From UBA5078 sp051252515 (GTDB taxonomy: Bacteria; Pseudomonadota; Gammaproteobacteria; Pseudomonadales; Pseudohongiellaceae), in assembly GCA_051252515.1 (NCBI GenBank), contig JBPOFS010000002.1, forward strand, positions 682,001-746,000: a DNA stretch of 64,000 bases. Direction: 5' to 3'. The notes below the pieces were generated by a model. It saw only the letters and a list, made by a program, of their open reading frames with translations. It ran no database searches and was not told the origin of the DNA. This document shows positions 17,002-26,729 of this stretch, piece after piece; within the stretch, counting starts at the first letter, position 1; each line of letters opens with the position of its first letter. The position numbers were made by a program, and so were the translations under genes.

Positions 17002-19354
17002 ATAATGCCAAGGCCATGGCCATTGACGTCAACAGTCCGAACAGAATGCTTGGCACAAAGTCTGAGAATGCCAACATTGAGAACCCCGTCATGATTAACA
17101 AGGAAGTGTAAAGAATCGCTAAGCCTACGCTGTTGTGAGTGCGTTTGACGGACTCTTCGTAGCCATGAGATTTCTGTTCCTCTTGGAATCGGTGCATATA
17201 GTGGATCGTATCATCCACCGCGATGCCCATGGCGATAGCGGCAATCGTAATCGTCATCAAGTCGAGTGAGATTCCTAGCCACCCCATTAGCCCTAAGACC
17301 GATAGTGTCGGCAATAGATTCGGCACTAGCGCGATAATGGCGAGTCTTGGCGAGCGAAATATCACGAGAAAAACGATCAGCAATGCTGCATACACGAGCC
17401 CCAAGGTGAGAATCTGCGAGCTAAATAGGCGCTGCAGAATATCCTGATAGAGGACAAACATATTGGTGAGTTGGTAGTCGCTTTCGGGGACCCCAATCTC
17501 AGCCATTTCACTGCGTATCTCAGCCAGTAATTGCGCACGATTCAACCCTGGGGTTAAATCTTGAATCCAAATATTGAGACGGGCCTGGCCTGTTTCGGTG
17601 TCATAGAAAGCTCCGACAAGATCTTCGCGAAAATTCTCATCCATCAGCCAGTAAGCAGTCGTCAATTCGTACTCAGTCAGTGGCGCACCGTTTAATTCTC
17701 GCGCCAAATCAGTGATATTGACCGCAGAGAGAACGCGTCCTACTGCTTCGTGTTCTTTCATCGTATGCTGAATTAACTGTAGCATTTGCACAGTACGCGC
17801 TGTCATGACGATATCGGGATTGTCCGACAGGCTTTCCGCCGTATAGATCAAATCTAGTGGTGTTGAACCTCCAAACTCTTGGTCGATATAGGCAAGCTCT
17901 TGATGGATCTCGGTAGATTTTTTGAAGTAGTTGATGAAACTGTTTTCAACATCTAAGCGCAAAATACCAAGAATACTTGCAGTAATCACTGCAAGGCTAG
18001 CCACGACAATAGGCAGGCGGTGGCGTATAGATATGCGGGCAAAGTAGCGCACGATCATGCCGAACAGGCGGATTTCATGGCGCTGTTCGTGCTTGGAGAG
18101 CAGCTCCAAAATTACAGGAAACAAGACAAGGCTGACGGCGATCGAGAAACCCATCGCAATGATCATCATCCAGCCGAATGCTATCACCGGTTGAATGCCA
18201 CTGAAGACCAATGAGCCGAAACCGACAGACGTCGTCAGCCCCGCTAAGAAACAAGGACCGATCTTCTCTGCGAGAGTCGTTTTGATGATGTCTCGTTGTG
18301 ACGCCTCGGGATCCTTTTGCGCGCTTTCTCTAAACTGCACGATGAGATGGATGACAATGGCGAGTGTCAAGATGAGTTGCAGGGCGATGAAGTTCGACGA
18401 AATTACGGTGGCTTTGATGTCGAGTAATGCGAACAAACCCATGGTCGATAGGATGCTGCTGATGCAGCACAATATAGGGATGGCGACCCAACGCAATGCT
18501 TGGAATAAAACGATCAGCATAAGACAAATGCCTAGCCCTATTGCCATGCCGAACACCACAAGATCGTTGCTGATGATTTCAATGAGTTGATCGCCTAACA
18601 CCTGGACGCCACCCATATGAATGTTGGCGGTGCCTTCATATTGTTTGATGAATTCGCGAATCTGATCGATCTCTACACTGCGTTGTTCACTCAAGGCTTT
18701 GCGTAAAGGAGCCGCTTCTTCTTCTAAGCTTTCGAGCTCTTGTGATTCTTGGTCACTGAGTTCGCTGTTTTGATACTTTTCATGAAGCGCATTGATTTGG
18801 GCTTCAAGTGCGCTAAGCGATTCGTCGTTGCGAAACAATACCTGCAACGCTGTGGCGCTAAGGTCTTCATTGACTAATAAATTGGTATAGATGGGGTGGT
18901 CAGTGAATGACTCTTCTAACGCCGACATCTCATAAGCGTTGGCCTCGACAGTTAAGGCGTTGAGATCCAAGTCGGCATTAAGCAAGCTGCTGTCGTTGGG
19001 GAACACGGGGACGTTTAAAATAGAGCGCACAGACTCTACCCGCTCCAGCGTAAGCAAGTCTTCACTGAGGGACTCGATCGCCTCGAAGGTGTCTTGGCTA
19101 AAGACTCCTGCTGAGGTGGGCTCATAGGTGACTAGAAGGAACTCTTGTGGCGCAAAGCGCTCGTTCACTAGTTGTGTCTGGGTATACAGTTCGTTGTCTT
19201 TAGTGAGCAAGGTGTCAGGCGAGGCATCAATCTCAAAATTAGGCGCCTGCATCCCCAAGCCGACAGTCACAAAGGCAAATATCGCCAAGACGGTTTTAGG
19301 CCAATTGACGACTGTATTGATGAACCAGGCGCTGAAATTATTTGTATTCGGCAT
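16913..19354 (-). CDS. RND-superfamily exporter (MMPL/HAE3 type), MlaA-linked
   Basis: This 813-aa inner membrane protein has the same two-fold RND architecture, including AIAMGIAVDDTIHYMHRFQEE in the second half. A predicted charged coiled coil in the first periplasmic domain (about 180-240, rich in Glu and Ser) is longer than in its neighbour. The start at 19354 (MPNTNNFSAWF) is chosen because it places the first membrane helix normally and overlaps the mlaA-type stop by 17 nt; an upstream extension reads through mlaA. Coupling to mlaA suggests transport of phospholipids or other lipids across the envelope. Confidence 0.85.
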   Translation of the reverse strand: MPNTNNFSAWFINTVVNWPKTVLAIFAFVTVGLGMQAPNFEIDASPDTLLTKDNELYTQTQLVNERFAPQEFLLVTYEPTSAGVFSQDTFEAIESLSEDLLTLERVESVRSILNVPVFPNDSSLLNADLDLNALTVEANAYEMSALEESFTDHPIYTNLLVNEDLSATALQVLFRNDESLSALEAQINALHEKYQNSELSDQESQELESLEEEAAPLRKALSEQRSVEIDQIREFIKQYEGTANIHMGGVQVLGDQLIEIISNDLVVFGMAIGLGICLMLIVLFQALRWVAIPILCCISSILSTMGLFALLDIKATVISSNFIALQLILTLAIVIHLIVQFRESAQKDPEASQRDIIKTTLAEKIGPCFLAGLTTSVGFGSLVFSGIQPVIAFGWMMIIAMGFSIAVSLVLFPVILELLSKHEQRHEIRLFGMIVRYFARISIRHRLPIVVASLAVITASILGILRLDVENSFINYFKKSTEIHQELAYIDQEFGGSTPLDLIYTAESLSDNPDIVMTARTVQMLQLIQHTMKEHEAVGRVLSAVNITDLARELNGAPLTEYELTTAYWLMDENFREDLVGAFYDTETGQARLNIWIQDLTPGLNRAQLLAEIRSEMAEIGVPESDYQLTNMFVLYQDILQRLFSSQILTLGLVYAALLIVFLVIFRSPRLAIIALVPNLLPTLSVLGLMGWLGISLDLMTITIAAIAMGIAVDDTIHYMHRFQEEQKSHGYEESVKRTHNSVGLAILYTSLLIMTGFSMLAFSDFVPSILFGLLTSMAMALALFTDLCLLPLLLRWGAREPDQNAQAVPERT

Positions 19355-20090
19355 CGCGTTGAATATCCTGCAGGTGAGCATTGCGCATAAAGATGTAGAG
19401 GTCTTCGCTGTTTTCTCGTAACTCCAAGTAAGCAGGAGCTTGAGGGGAGAATTCTTGCATGTTGTCGAAGATGCGAAGACCAGTCGACTCGGGTTCATTG
19501 AACACATAAGCGATAGGATTGAGCATGGCGTCGATCATCGTGCCGCCGCCATCGCGCAAATTACTCGGCCCCGCAAAAGGCATGACGATATACACGCCGT
19601 ACCCTACATTGTATTGGCTTAGTGTGTCGCCGAATCCGGTGTTTTGGCGCTCAAGGGCTAGCCAAGACGTGGCAGGGTCGAATAATCCGAGTACGCCTAC
19701 CGTGCTGTTAACACCGAATCTTGCGGCATCGACCATCGCTAGACGCCCCTCGCCTTGGAGCAGGTGATTAACAAAAGGGATTGGGGACTTTATATTGTCG
19801 AAAAAATTGCCAACACTGGCTCGTACTTGGTCGGGGAGGACTGAGTTATAGGCCCGAGCAAAGGGGACGAGTGCATAGCGATACACCACATCGTTGAAGG
19901 CAAAGATGCCACGGTTGAGCGGCATTAGGGGGTCGTCATACTCCTCGACGACTGTGTAACTGACGACATTGGGCTCAATTCCCGTACCCGCTAGGGGTGA
20001 GTCTTGATCGGCGGGAGCTGCCATTGCAACGACAGGCAATAGAAGACTCGCGCTTAGTAGCGCCACTCGAAAATTCTTATACATTTCCAT
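19338..20090 (-). CDS. mlaA: MlaA (VacJ) family lipid-transport protein
   Basis: This 250-aa protein belongs to the family that removes phospholipids from the outer leaflet of the outer membrane. The hallmark DDPLMPLNRGIFAFND is present near residue 55, followed by RASVGNFFDNIKSPIPFVNHLLQG and FGVNSTVGVLGLFDPA. The signal peptide ends in VVAMAAP with no lipobox cysteine, so unlike the E. coli protein it is not predicted to be a lipoprotein. AAGGA lies 9 nt before the ATG. No mlaBCDEF genes are near; instead the gene overlaps an RND exporter gene. Confidence 0.9.
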   Translation of the reverse strand: MEMYKNFRVALLSASLLLPVVAMAAPADQDSPLAGTGIEPNVVSYTVVEEYDDPLMPLNRGIFAFNDVVYRYALVPFARAYNSVLPDQVRASVGNFFDNIKSPIPFVNHLLQGEGRLAMVDAARFGVNSTVGVLGLFDPATSWLALERQNTGFGDTLSQYNVGYGVYIVMPFAGPSNLRDGGGTMIDAMLNPIAYVFNEPESTGLRIFDNMQEFSPQAPAYLELRENSEDLYIFMRNAHLQDIQRDAEYK

Positions 20091-20197
20091 TGATTAGCAT
20101 CCTTCAGCTTAGAAAATCCGTGATTAAGAGAGTAGCAGATGTGCAAATTGGCTGCAGGGCACTTGTGTGCACAAGCGCACAATCTACAATTTAAACG

Positions 20198-21076
20198 CTA
20201 TCCTAAATAGGGTGATACTAACTCTAGACTGCGCTCCCACAGTTTCGTGGCCGCATCATCGGTGGCAAACGCGGCCGTTTGCGCGCGCTGGCGTTTCAAG
20301 AAGTAATGACCGTGCGCTTGAAGACTTGCTTCGTCCTCTGAGCTCGCTAACCAAATAAGCGTATCGGCGCCTTTCTCGATGCTCACCATAAAAGGGTTCA
20401 TAAAAAACCCGAGGGTTTTGGCGACCATGCCGCCTTTGCTCCAAATTGGCGTTCGGACAGCCCCTGGGTGAAACGAGCTAACGACAATATTGGAGTCATC
20501 GCAGCGTTTCTGTAGTTCACGAGCCGTTAGTAAGTTCATTAGTTTCGAGCGGCCATAGGCTTTGAGAGACTTATAGTTTTTCTCTAAACCGAGGTCACTG
20601 AAATCGAGCGGGCTATGTTTATGCCCATAAGAGCTGGTGAACACGACGCGAGCGATGCCTGTTTGTGCCGCTAGGCGCAATGCGGGCAGGAGTCGTAATG
20701 TCAGCAAAAAACTGCCGAGATGATTGGTGGCGAATGTGGTCTCAAAGCCTTCACTTGTCACGGTTCGCACGGCATTAGAGCCGCCAGCATTGTTGCATAA
20801 CACATTGATGACAGGATGTTTTTCGATAATTCTGTCGGCAAGTTTATTGACGCTGCGAAGTAAACTGAAGTCAGCGATGTACAAATACACTTGTTGATTC
20901 TGACTGTGCTCAATAATCAAGCGTTGGGCCTCTTCGCCGCGTTCTTTGTTGCGACTGACTATGAGCGTTGTCGCACCTCGGCTGGCGAAGTCTTTTGCCG
21001 CCTCAAGGCCAATGCCGCTGTTACCGCCTGTCACAAGGTAGGTCTTCCCTGTAAGATCTTGTTCGATACTACTCAT
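20198..21076 (-). CDS. Short-chain dehydrogenase/reductase, retinol dehydrogenase-like
   Basis: This 292-aa NAD(P)-dependent oxidoreductase has the Rossmann motif TGGNSGIG, the NNAG motif, and the catalytic Tyr-Lys in YGRSK with Ser in the preceding FTSSYG strand. The overall pattern resembles the WW-oxidoreductase/retinol dehydrogenase group of SDRs. The ATG at 21076 has GGAG 6 nt upstream and is preferred to the one four codons earlier. The substrate is unknown. Confidence 0.85.
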   Translation of the reverse strand: MSSIEQDLTGKTYLVTGGNSGIGLEAAKDFASRGATTLIVSRNKERGEEAQRLIIEHSQNQQVYLYIADFSLLRSVNKLADRIIEKHPVINVLCNNAGGSNAVRTVTSEGFETTFATNHLGSFLLTLRLLPALRLAAQTGIARVVFTSSYGHKHSPLDFSDLGLEKNYKSLKAYGRSKLMNLLTARELQKRCDDSNIVVSSFHPGAVRTPIWSKGGMVAKTLGFFMNPFMVSIEKGADTLIWLASSEDEASLQAHGHYFLKRQRAQTAAFATDDAATKLWERSLELVSPYLG

Positions 21077-21232
21077 TGATGACTCCATTATTCGCTGATT
21101 GCCAGTGCTTATACGCTTGTAGCACGAAAAAAGATGACTCCTTTTACGCTGTTTTTTGAGCCTTTGATAGGGTGTTGAGTGTAGGGGGGAAGATAGAGTT
21201 TAATAGGCCCAAGCCTTTTAAGAGACGAGATT

Positions 21233-22009
21233 ATGCGAAACGTATTGCTAGGTGCCATTTTGCTGCTATTGAACAGCGGCATTGTGAGCGCACAAGACGC
21301 GATGACCGACATCGAATACGACCCTGGTGGTGAGTTCAATTTCGTGCGCGTCCAGTTCGATAACTATAGCTCGCAAGGCGCTTTTAGGGGTTTTTTGGGG
21401 GATGGCGGTGCCGCGTGGTCTATCGACTTCCCGAACGCTGACAAGAACTTCCTGCGTGGGGTGTCGCGGCTAACCAATGTCAAAGTCATGCAAGACCCAA
21501 TCGTTCTGCGTTTCGATGATGATCGTATTTTCAATTTCCCTTTTCTCTATATGCTCGAAGTCGGGCAGCAAGGCGGCATTCGATTGAGTGTCCAGGAGAT
21601 CGAAAATCTACGTGAATATTTACTGCGCGGAGGCTTCCTCTTAATCGATGATTTCTGGGGGACTTGGCAGTGGGATGCTTTCGCCGTTTCGTTCTCGCAG
21701 GTGTTTCCCGATCGTGAAATTATTGAACTGCAGCCGGACCACGAGATATTCCATAGCTATTACGACTTAGAAGGCCCGATGATGATTCCGGCCCTTAGCC
21801 GTGATGATTCCCGAGGCGAGCAAGACATCAACGTGGCGAGCAATCATGCCATTTTGGACGACACTGGTCGGGTCATGGTATTGATCAATTGGAACTCCGA
21901 CATGGGGGATGGGTGGGAGCATACCTACCACCCTTATTACCCCACGCGTTATGCCAACTCTGCCTATCAATTAGGCATTAACTATCTTATCTATTCCATG
22001 ACCCATTAG
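21233..22009 (+). CDS. Exported DUF4159 protein
   Basis: This 258-aa protein has an N-terminal signal peptide ending near IVSAQ and then a DUF4159 domain. Recognisable family segments are FNFPFLYMLEVGQQGGIRLS, LREYLLRGGFLLIDDFWG and NWNSDMGDGWE. The fold resembles a glutamine amidotransferase-like or ThuA-like α/β domain, but the function is unknown. It is divergent from the SDR gene and converges on the alkaline phosphatase gene, whose stop is 3 nt away. Confidence 0.85.
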   Translation: MRNVLLGAILLLLNSGIVSAQDAMTDIEYDPGGEFNFVRVQFDNYSSQGAFRGFLGDGGAAWSIDFPNADKNFLRGVSRLTNVKVMQDPIVLRFDDDRIFNFPFLYMLEVGQQGGIRLSVQEIENLREYLLRGGFLLIDDFWGTWQWDAFAVSFSQVFPDREIIELQPDHEIFHSYYDLEGPMMIPALSRDDSRGEQDINVASNHAILDDTGRVMVLINWNSDMGDGWEHTYHPYYPTRYANSAYQLGINYLIYSMTH

Positions 22010-22012
22010 GGT

Positions 22013-23575
22013 TTAGCGCTGCTCCATTTGCAGCGCTTCATACATAATGTGGAACAACACATTCTGCTCCATCAATCCCGATACTAATTCTGCCCCAGGG
22101 CCTGTGGCATAGACTGCTACATCCTCACCACCATGAGTCTCATTGGCCAGCGGCACTAAGGTCTCTGGATGAAAGCCCGCCGCTGTTGTATCGACATCAC
22201 TTAGATCTGCCCGGCCTTCTAAGTTCAGCGGATGGGCAAAGATGGCATCAGCACTTTCGTGTTCGTCTAGCACTTGATGCCCAGCGCCATTGATATAGCC
22301 AATCGTTGTATAGGGCATGCCATCTGCAGCAAGCTCTGGGGTATGGTTTGGGGCGCCGTAGCGATCATTGCCTATGACTTTACCAAGTATAGGGTTGCCT
22401 CGCGTGGGATAGCCTGCAACCGTCATAACGTGACTATGATCGGCCGTCACGATAATCAGCGTCTCTTCAGGGTTCGTCATTGCCATAGCGGTTCTTACGG
22501 CATTGGCCAACTCGATGGTGTCAGTCAATGCGCGACGAGGGTTTGTCGCATGATGGGCGTGATCGATGCGACCGGCTTCCACATTGAGGTAATAGCCTTC
22601 TGGGTTCTTCGCTAGAAGCGCGATGGCTTTTGCCGTCATCTCACTTAGGGATGGCTCCCCCCCAGTGTCGTTAGGGCGATCGATATCGTATTCCATGTGT
22701 GAGCCATCGAATAAACCAAGGAGATGATCGGTATAGGTGACGTCTACTTTGTCGAATTGTTCCTTGTTCCAAACGTAGGCGCTGTTGGCGTGGCGTTCTG
22801 TCCACTCTGCCGTGAGGTCGCGTCCGTCAAGACGATTACCGGGAACATCTTCTTCTGGGTCCGCATGGGCATTATTGGGGAGAAAGTTTAGGCGACCGCC
22901 CCCTAGCGCCACTTCTAATCCATCACTGTCGGGGTTTAGGGTTTGGAACTCGACAAGCTGACGTGCGATGTCGATACAGGAGCCTAGATCACTCATGGCG
23001 CTCGCATCTCCGTCATCTTCAAAGTTGCGGTGCATGCTATGGGAATAATTAGCCGCAGGGGTGGCGTGCGTGATTCTTGCCGTCGTGACGATGCCTGTCG
23101 ACATGCCTTTGTTCTCGGCCATCTCAAGTAGCGTCGGCAGGCTATTGCCTTGCATGGAGGCGCAATCTCCCAAACGCACGTATTGATTAACGCTTATTAG
23201 ACCTGCGTTGCTTTTAACTCCTGTGACCATCGCGGTCATAGTGCCGGCGGAGTCTGGGGTTTGCTGGTTCACATTGTAGGTTTTTGAGAATGCGACATTG
23301 GGGAGTGTTTCGAAAAACAATTCGTTTTCCTCGCCGTTTTCACCCGCTAATTGTCCAGCAAGAATACGAGCGGCCGTCACTGTCGAAATTCCCATACCAT
23401 CGCCAATAAAAAGAATAACGTTCTTGGCACGCTTGGGGGAAGCAAGGCGTTCTAAGCGTGTCTCGACCGCCGAGCGGCCTTGCTCATACCATTTCTCAGG
23501 GGTTTCTTGAGCAAGAGAGGATGAAGAATAAGTGATAGTGCTAATGAGAGTGACAAGGACAAGTCGAGAGAACAC
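22013..23575 (-). CDS. phoA: Alkaline phosphatase (PhoA family)
   Basis: This 520-aa secreted phosphomonoesterase has a signal peptide ending near SSLAQ. The metal-binding FIGDGMG (Asp59) and the nucleophile in QQTPDSAGT (Ser109) are intact, as are the DHSHV and ETHGGEDV metal-site segments towards the C-terminus. It starts with GTG, with GGAG 7 nt upstream. It is longer than E. coli PhoA, as many marine homologues are. The upstream region has one Pho-box-like half (CTGTCAC on the minus strand, 23625-23631) but no clear second half. Confidence 0.92.
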   Translation of the reverse strand: MFSRLVLVTLISTITYSSSSLAQETPEKWYEQGRSAVETRLERLASPKRAKNVILFIGDGMGISTVTAARILAGQLAGENGEENELFFETLPNVAFSKTYNVNQQTPDSAGTMTAMVTGVKSNAGLISVNQYVRLGDCASMQGNSLPTLLEMAENKGMSTGIVTTARITHATPAANYSHSMHRNFEDDGDASAMSDLGSCIDIARQLVEFQTLNPDSDGLEVALGGGRLNFLPNNAHADPEEDVPGNRLDGRDLTAEWTERHANSAYVWNKEQFDKVDVTYTDHLLGLFDGSHMEYDIDRPNDTGGEPSLSEMTAKAIALLAKNPEGYYLNVEAGRIDHAHHATNPRRALTDTIELANAVRTAMAMTNPEETLIIVTADHSHVMTVAGYPTRGNPILGKVIGNDRYGAPNHTPELAADGMPYTTIGYINGAGHQVLDEHESADAIFAHPLNLEGRADLSDVDTTAAGFHPETLVPLANETHGGEDVAVYATGPGAELVSGLMEQNVLFHIMYEALQMEQR

Positions 23576-23650
23576 AGAGCAGCTCCTGTAAATAATTAGG
23601 CTCTGCTAATCTTGCTAGCACTTCGTGACAGAGTGATGAATCCGCGATAA

Positions 23651-26314
23651 TTAAAGTTGTTCTGCGATCAACTGCTTGAGCTCGGGGATGCAGGAACCAC
23701 AGTTGGTGCCGCAGCGCAGTTGCTGTCCTAGCGCTTCGGCGGAGTTTGCACCTTGTGCAATGGCGCTTTCGATCTCGGCCTGACTAACACGGAAGCAGCT
23801 GCAGATGATGCGCTGCGATGTCATCGAACTACTATGCCTTTGATCCAGAAGGCGCCAGGTCTGCGAGCTTAAAGTGTGGCTCGCTAAGGATTCAAACCAA
23901 GCGGTGTCGGGAAGGGTGGAGCGCGACGGGCTACTAAACACGGCCGATTGAATCTGCGTGGCATTACAGTACAGCACCCGAAAGGAATCTTTGATGGAGT
24001 TGGACACTTCGATTTTCTCCAACCCTTGATTGAGCGACTGCAGCCATTGCTGCCAATCAGAGGAGGTCGACTCAATTTTGGACTCAGTGTCAGCGAGTAA
24101 ATACAAGTGCCCATCATTGATCGGCGTTCTTACCCAGAAATCAAACAAAGTCGTGTCGATGAGTTTTCGACTGAAGACGGCTACCCAACGTTGCACAGCC
24201 GCGGCATTGAGGCCCACTTGGGCAAACTTGCTTTCGGGTTGGCCCGAGATCGGGTCGGTAACCGAATCAATGAGGGTGCTAATGCTTCCATGGGAGGCAA
24301 ACTGAGAGTTCCAGTGAATCGGTGCAAAGACATTGCCGTCTCGTAGCCCTTTATCAATCTGAGCTTCCAGCAAAAGTGTTCGCTTTGGCGCATCCGGCCT
24401 GTGTGTAAACACCTGCACGAGATCGCCTGCACGAATGCCTTTGCTTTGCGCATCGCGCGGATTGAGGGCGATGAAAGGCATTGAGGTGTGGGCCATTAGC
24501 CGAGAGGAGCGCCCCGTGCGGGTCATGGTATGCCACTGGTCCCGCAGTCTTCCTGTATTGAGTTGGAAGGGGGTGTCGAAACTGGCCGCCCGTTCAGGCA
24601 AGGACGGGGTGCAAGGGACAAAGCGCGCACGACCATTGGGCGTGAAGAAGCGATTGTCCGTGAACATTCGTGCGCTACCGTTAGGGCTATCCGCAGTAAC
24701 AGGCCATTGCACAGGGCTTAGTGCGTCATAAGCTAATGCATCCAATGTGGCGAGAGCACCGATGTCGAACGCGCGGGTTCCTGCATTCTTGTAGCCAGAC
24801 AGGGCGGCATGTTCGACGAAAATGTCCCGTGGGCTGGAGTACTCGAAGGCTTGTCGAAAACCCAATCGTTTTGCCACTTCTGCAATAATCCACCAATCGT
24901 GCTTTGCCTCGCCCATCGCCGGCAGCAATGCGCGTTGTCGTGATATTCGCCGCTCCGAATTTGTGACAGTGCCGTCTTTCTCGCTCCAGCCGGTGGCGGG
25001 GAGTAAAACATTAGCGCAGGCATTGGTGTCAGTTTCGGCAATACAGTCCGAGACTACGACAAACTCACATTGTTGCAAGGCTGCTCGTACTCGCTCGGTA
25101 TCGGGCAGGCTCACGACGGGATTCGTGGCCATGATCCACACAGCCTTAATCTTACCTTGCTCAATGGCGTCGAAAAGGTCGACGGCCTTCAAGCCAGGAG
25201 TTCGAGCAATATTAGGCGCGTCCCAAAACTCAGAAACACACTGCACATCGTCTGCATTGAAATCCATATGCGCGGCGAGCTGATTCGCAAGCCCGCCGAC
25301 TTCTCGGCCCCCCATGGCATTGGGTTGTCCTGTGATGGAGAAAGGCCCCATTCCCGGTTTGCCAATTCTTCCAGTGGCTAAATGGCAATTGATAATGGCA
25401 TTGCATTTATCTGTGCCGGTGGCAGATTGGTTGATTCCTTGGGAGTAGAAGCTGACGGTTTTCTCTGTACGAGAAAACCATTGGTAAAATTGTTCAAGGT
25501 CGCCAATATCTAAGCCGGTACATGTGGCGCTTTCTTCTAGGTCGAAGGATGCACTAGCGTCAATCGCGGCATCGAATCCTTCTGTGTGGGCATCAATAAA
25601 ATCGTGATCAATGGCGCGACGTTTGTTGAGGTAATGTAAAAGCCCTATGAATAAAAACGCGTCGGCTCCGGGCTTGAGTGCGAGGTGTAAGTCGGCAATA
25701 TCGCAGGTTGCCGTGCGCCGAGGATCGATGACGACAATGCGCATTCTAGGATTGGCTTTCTTGGCTGCACTAATGCGTTGATATAGAACAGGGTGCGTCC
25801 ATGCGGCATTGGAGCCCGCCATGATCAGTAAGTCGCAGCACTCGAGGTCTTCGTAATTGCAGGGCACGACATCGGCACCAAAGGCGCGTTTGTAACCGGC
25901 CACAGCTGAGGCCATGCACAGGCGGGAGTTCGTATCCACATTGCTCGAACCAATGAAGCCTTTCATCAACTTATTGGCTACATAGTAGTCTTCCGTCAAC
26001 AGCTGACCTGACAGATAAAAGGCCACCGAGTCCGGGCCGTGGTCGCGAATGGTTTCTTTGAACTTTGCAGCCACGTGATCTAAGGCTGTTCCCCAGTCAG
26101 TGCGTGCGCCCTGAATGCGAGGATGTAGTAGTCGCCCTTGCTCTCCAAGGGTTTCGTGCAGCGCCGAGCCTTTGACACAAAGTCGCCCTAAGTTGGCTGG
26201 GTGTTGTGCGCCTACAACATTCGTGACTTTTCCGGCCACAACTGTGGCGTCAACACCGCAGCCGACGCCGCAATAAGGGCAAGTCGTTTGACCGAAATTT
26301 TCACTCGCTATCAT
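23651..26314 (-). CDS. nasA: Assimilatory nitrate reductase, large subunit
   Basis: This 887-aa cytoplasmic molybdenum enzyme reduces nitrate to nitrite. An N-terminal [4Fe-4S] motif (Cys12, Cys15, Cys19, Cys46) is followed by the molybdopterin-binding domains. The C-terminus carries a BFD-type [2Fe-2S] domain (CSCFRVSQ...RCGTNCGSC), as in Klebsiella/Azotobacter-type NasA. It is the last gene of the nrtABD-nirBD-nasA operon, 14 nt after nirD. No separate NasB/NasC electron-transfer subunit is present in the window. Confidence 0.95.
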   Translation of the reverse strand: MIASENFGQTTCPYCGVGCGVDATVVAGKVTNVVGAQHPANLGRLCVKGSALHETLGEQGRLLHPRIQGARTDWGTALDHVAAKFKETIRDHGPDSVAFYLSGQLLTEDYYVANKLMKGFIGSSNVDTNSRLCMASAVAGYKRAFGADVVPCNYEDLECCDLLIMAGSNAAWTHPVLYQRISAAKKANPRMRIVVIDPRRTATCDIADLHLALKPGADAFLFIGLLHYLNKRRAIDHDFIDAHTEGFDAAIDASASFDLEESATCTGLDIGDLEQFYQWFSRTEKTVSFYSQGINQSATGTDKCNAIINCHLATGRIGKPGMGPFSITGQPNAMGGREVGGLANQLAAHMDFNADDVQCVSEFWDAPNIARTPGLKAVDLFDAIEQGKIKAVWIMATNPVVSLPDTERVRAALQQCEFVVVSDCIAETDTNACANVLLPATGWSEKDGTVTNSERRISRQRALLPAMGEAKHDWWIIAEVAKRLGFRQAFEYSSPRDIFVEHAALSGYKNAGTRAFDIGALATLDALAYDALSPVQWPVTADSPNGSARMFTDNRFFTPNGRARFVPCTPSLPERAASFDTPFQLNTGRLRDQWHTMTRTGRSSRLMAHTSMPFIALNPRDAQSKGIRAGDLVQVFTHRPDAPKRTLLLEAQIDKGLRDGNVFAPIHWNSQFASHGSISTLIDSVTDPISGQPESKFAQVGLNAAAVQRWVAVFSRKLIDTTLFDFWVRTPINDGHLYLLADTESKIESTSSDWQQWLQSLNQGLEKIEVSNSIKDSFRVLYCNATQIQSAVFSSPSRSTLPDTAWFESLASHTLSSQTWRLLDQRHSSSMTSQRIICSCFRVSQAEIESAIAQGANSAEALGQQLRCGTNCGSCIPELKQLIAEQL

Positions 26315-26328
26315 GATGTAGGGGGCTC

Positions 26329-26709
26329 TTAATCTTGTCGTTTGTTGCGGCGAGGCTGTAGAGTGATTGTCACAGTGTCATCCACAATAAACGCTTCATA
26401 GATTGGGATGCTGACTGTGTCATCTTCTAAGCAGCGACCAGTATCTAAACTGTAGTGTTGTTTGTACAAAGGAGAGGCGATAACCCGCTCGCCATTAACA
26501 TCACCGACTATACCACGGTAGAGCACATTGGCTTTGCCCAACGGGTCCCAATTGTGCAGCGCGAATACCGCAGGTGTTTCTCCGGGTAGATAAAATACCG
26601 CTACTTGCACATCGTTTATGAGGGCGCAGACACCAGCATTCTCTTGCAGTTCATCACGGTGAAAAACCGCAATGGGGTCATACGGGGTACGTGCAGCAGC
26701 GCTTGTCAT
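26329..26709 (-). CDS. nirD: Nitrite reductase small subunit
   Basis: This 126-aa protein has a Rieske-like fold that, as normal for NirD, lacks the cluster-binding Cys and His residues. Recognisable parts are VQVAVFYLPG, VFALHNWDPLGKANVLYRGIVGD and SPLYKQHYSLDTG. It partners NirB in NAD(P)H-dependent reduction of nitrite to ammonium. AAGGA precedes the ATG by a few nucleotides, and nirB ends 20 nt upstream. Confidence 0.92.
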   Translation of the reverse strand: MTSAAARTPYDPIAVFHRDELQENAGVCALINDVQVAVFYLPGETPAVFALHNWDPLGKANVLYRGIVGDVNGERVIASPLYKQHYSLDTGRCLEDDTVSIPIYEAFIVDDTVTITLQPRRNKRQD

Positions 26710-26729
26710 GATGTTATCCTTTTTTGTTC

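Noticed and set aside
23625..23631. Pho-box half-site upstream of phoA
   Set aside because: Only one CTGTCAC half is present and the second repeat is missing, so PhoB control is not supported.
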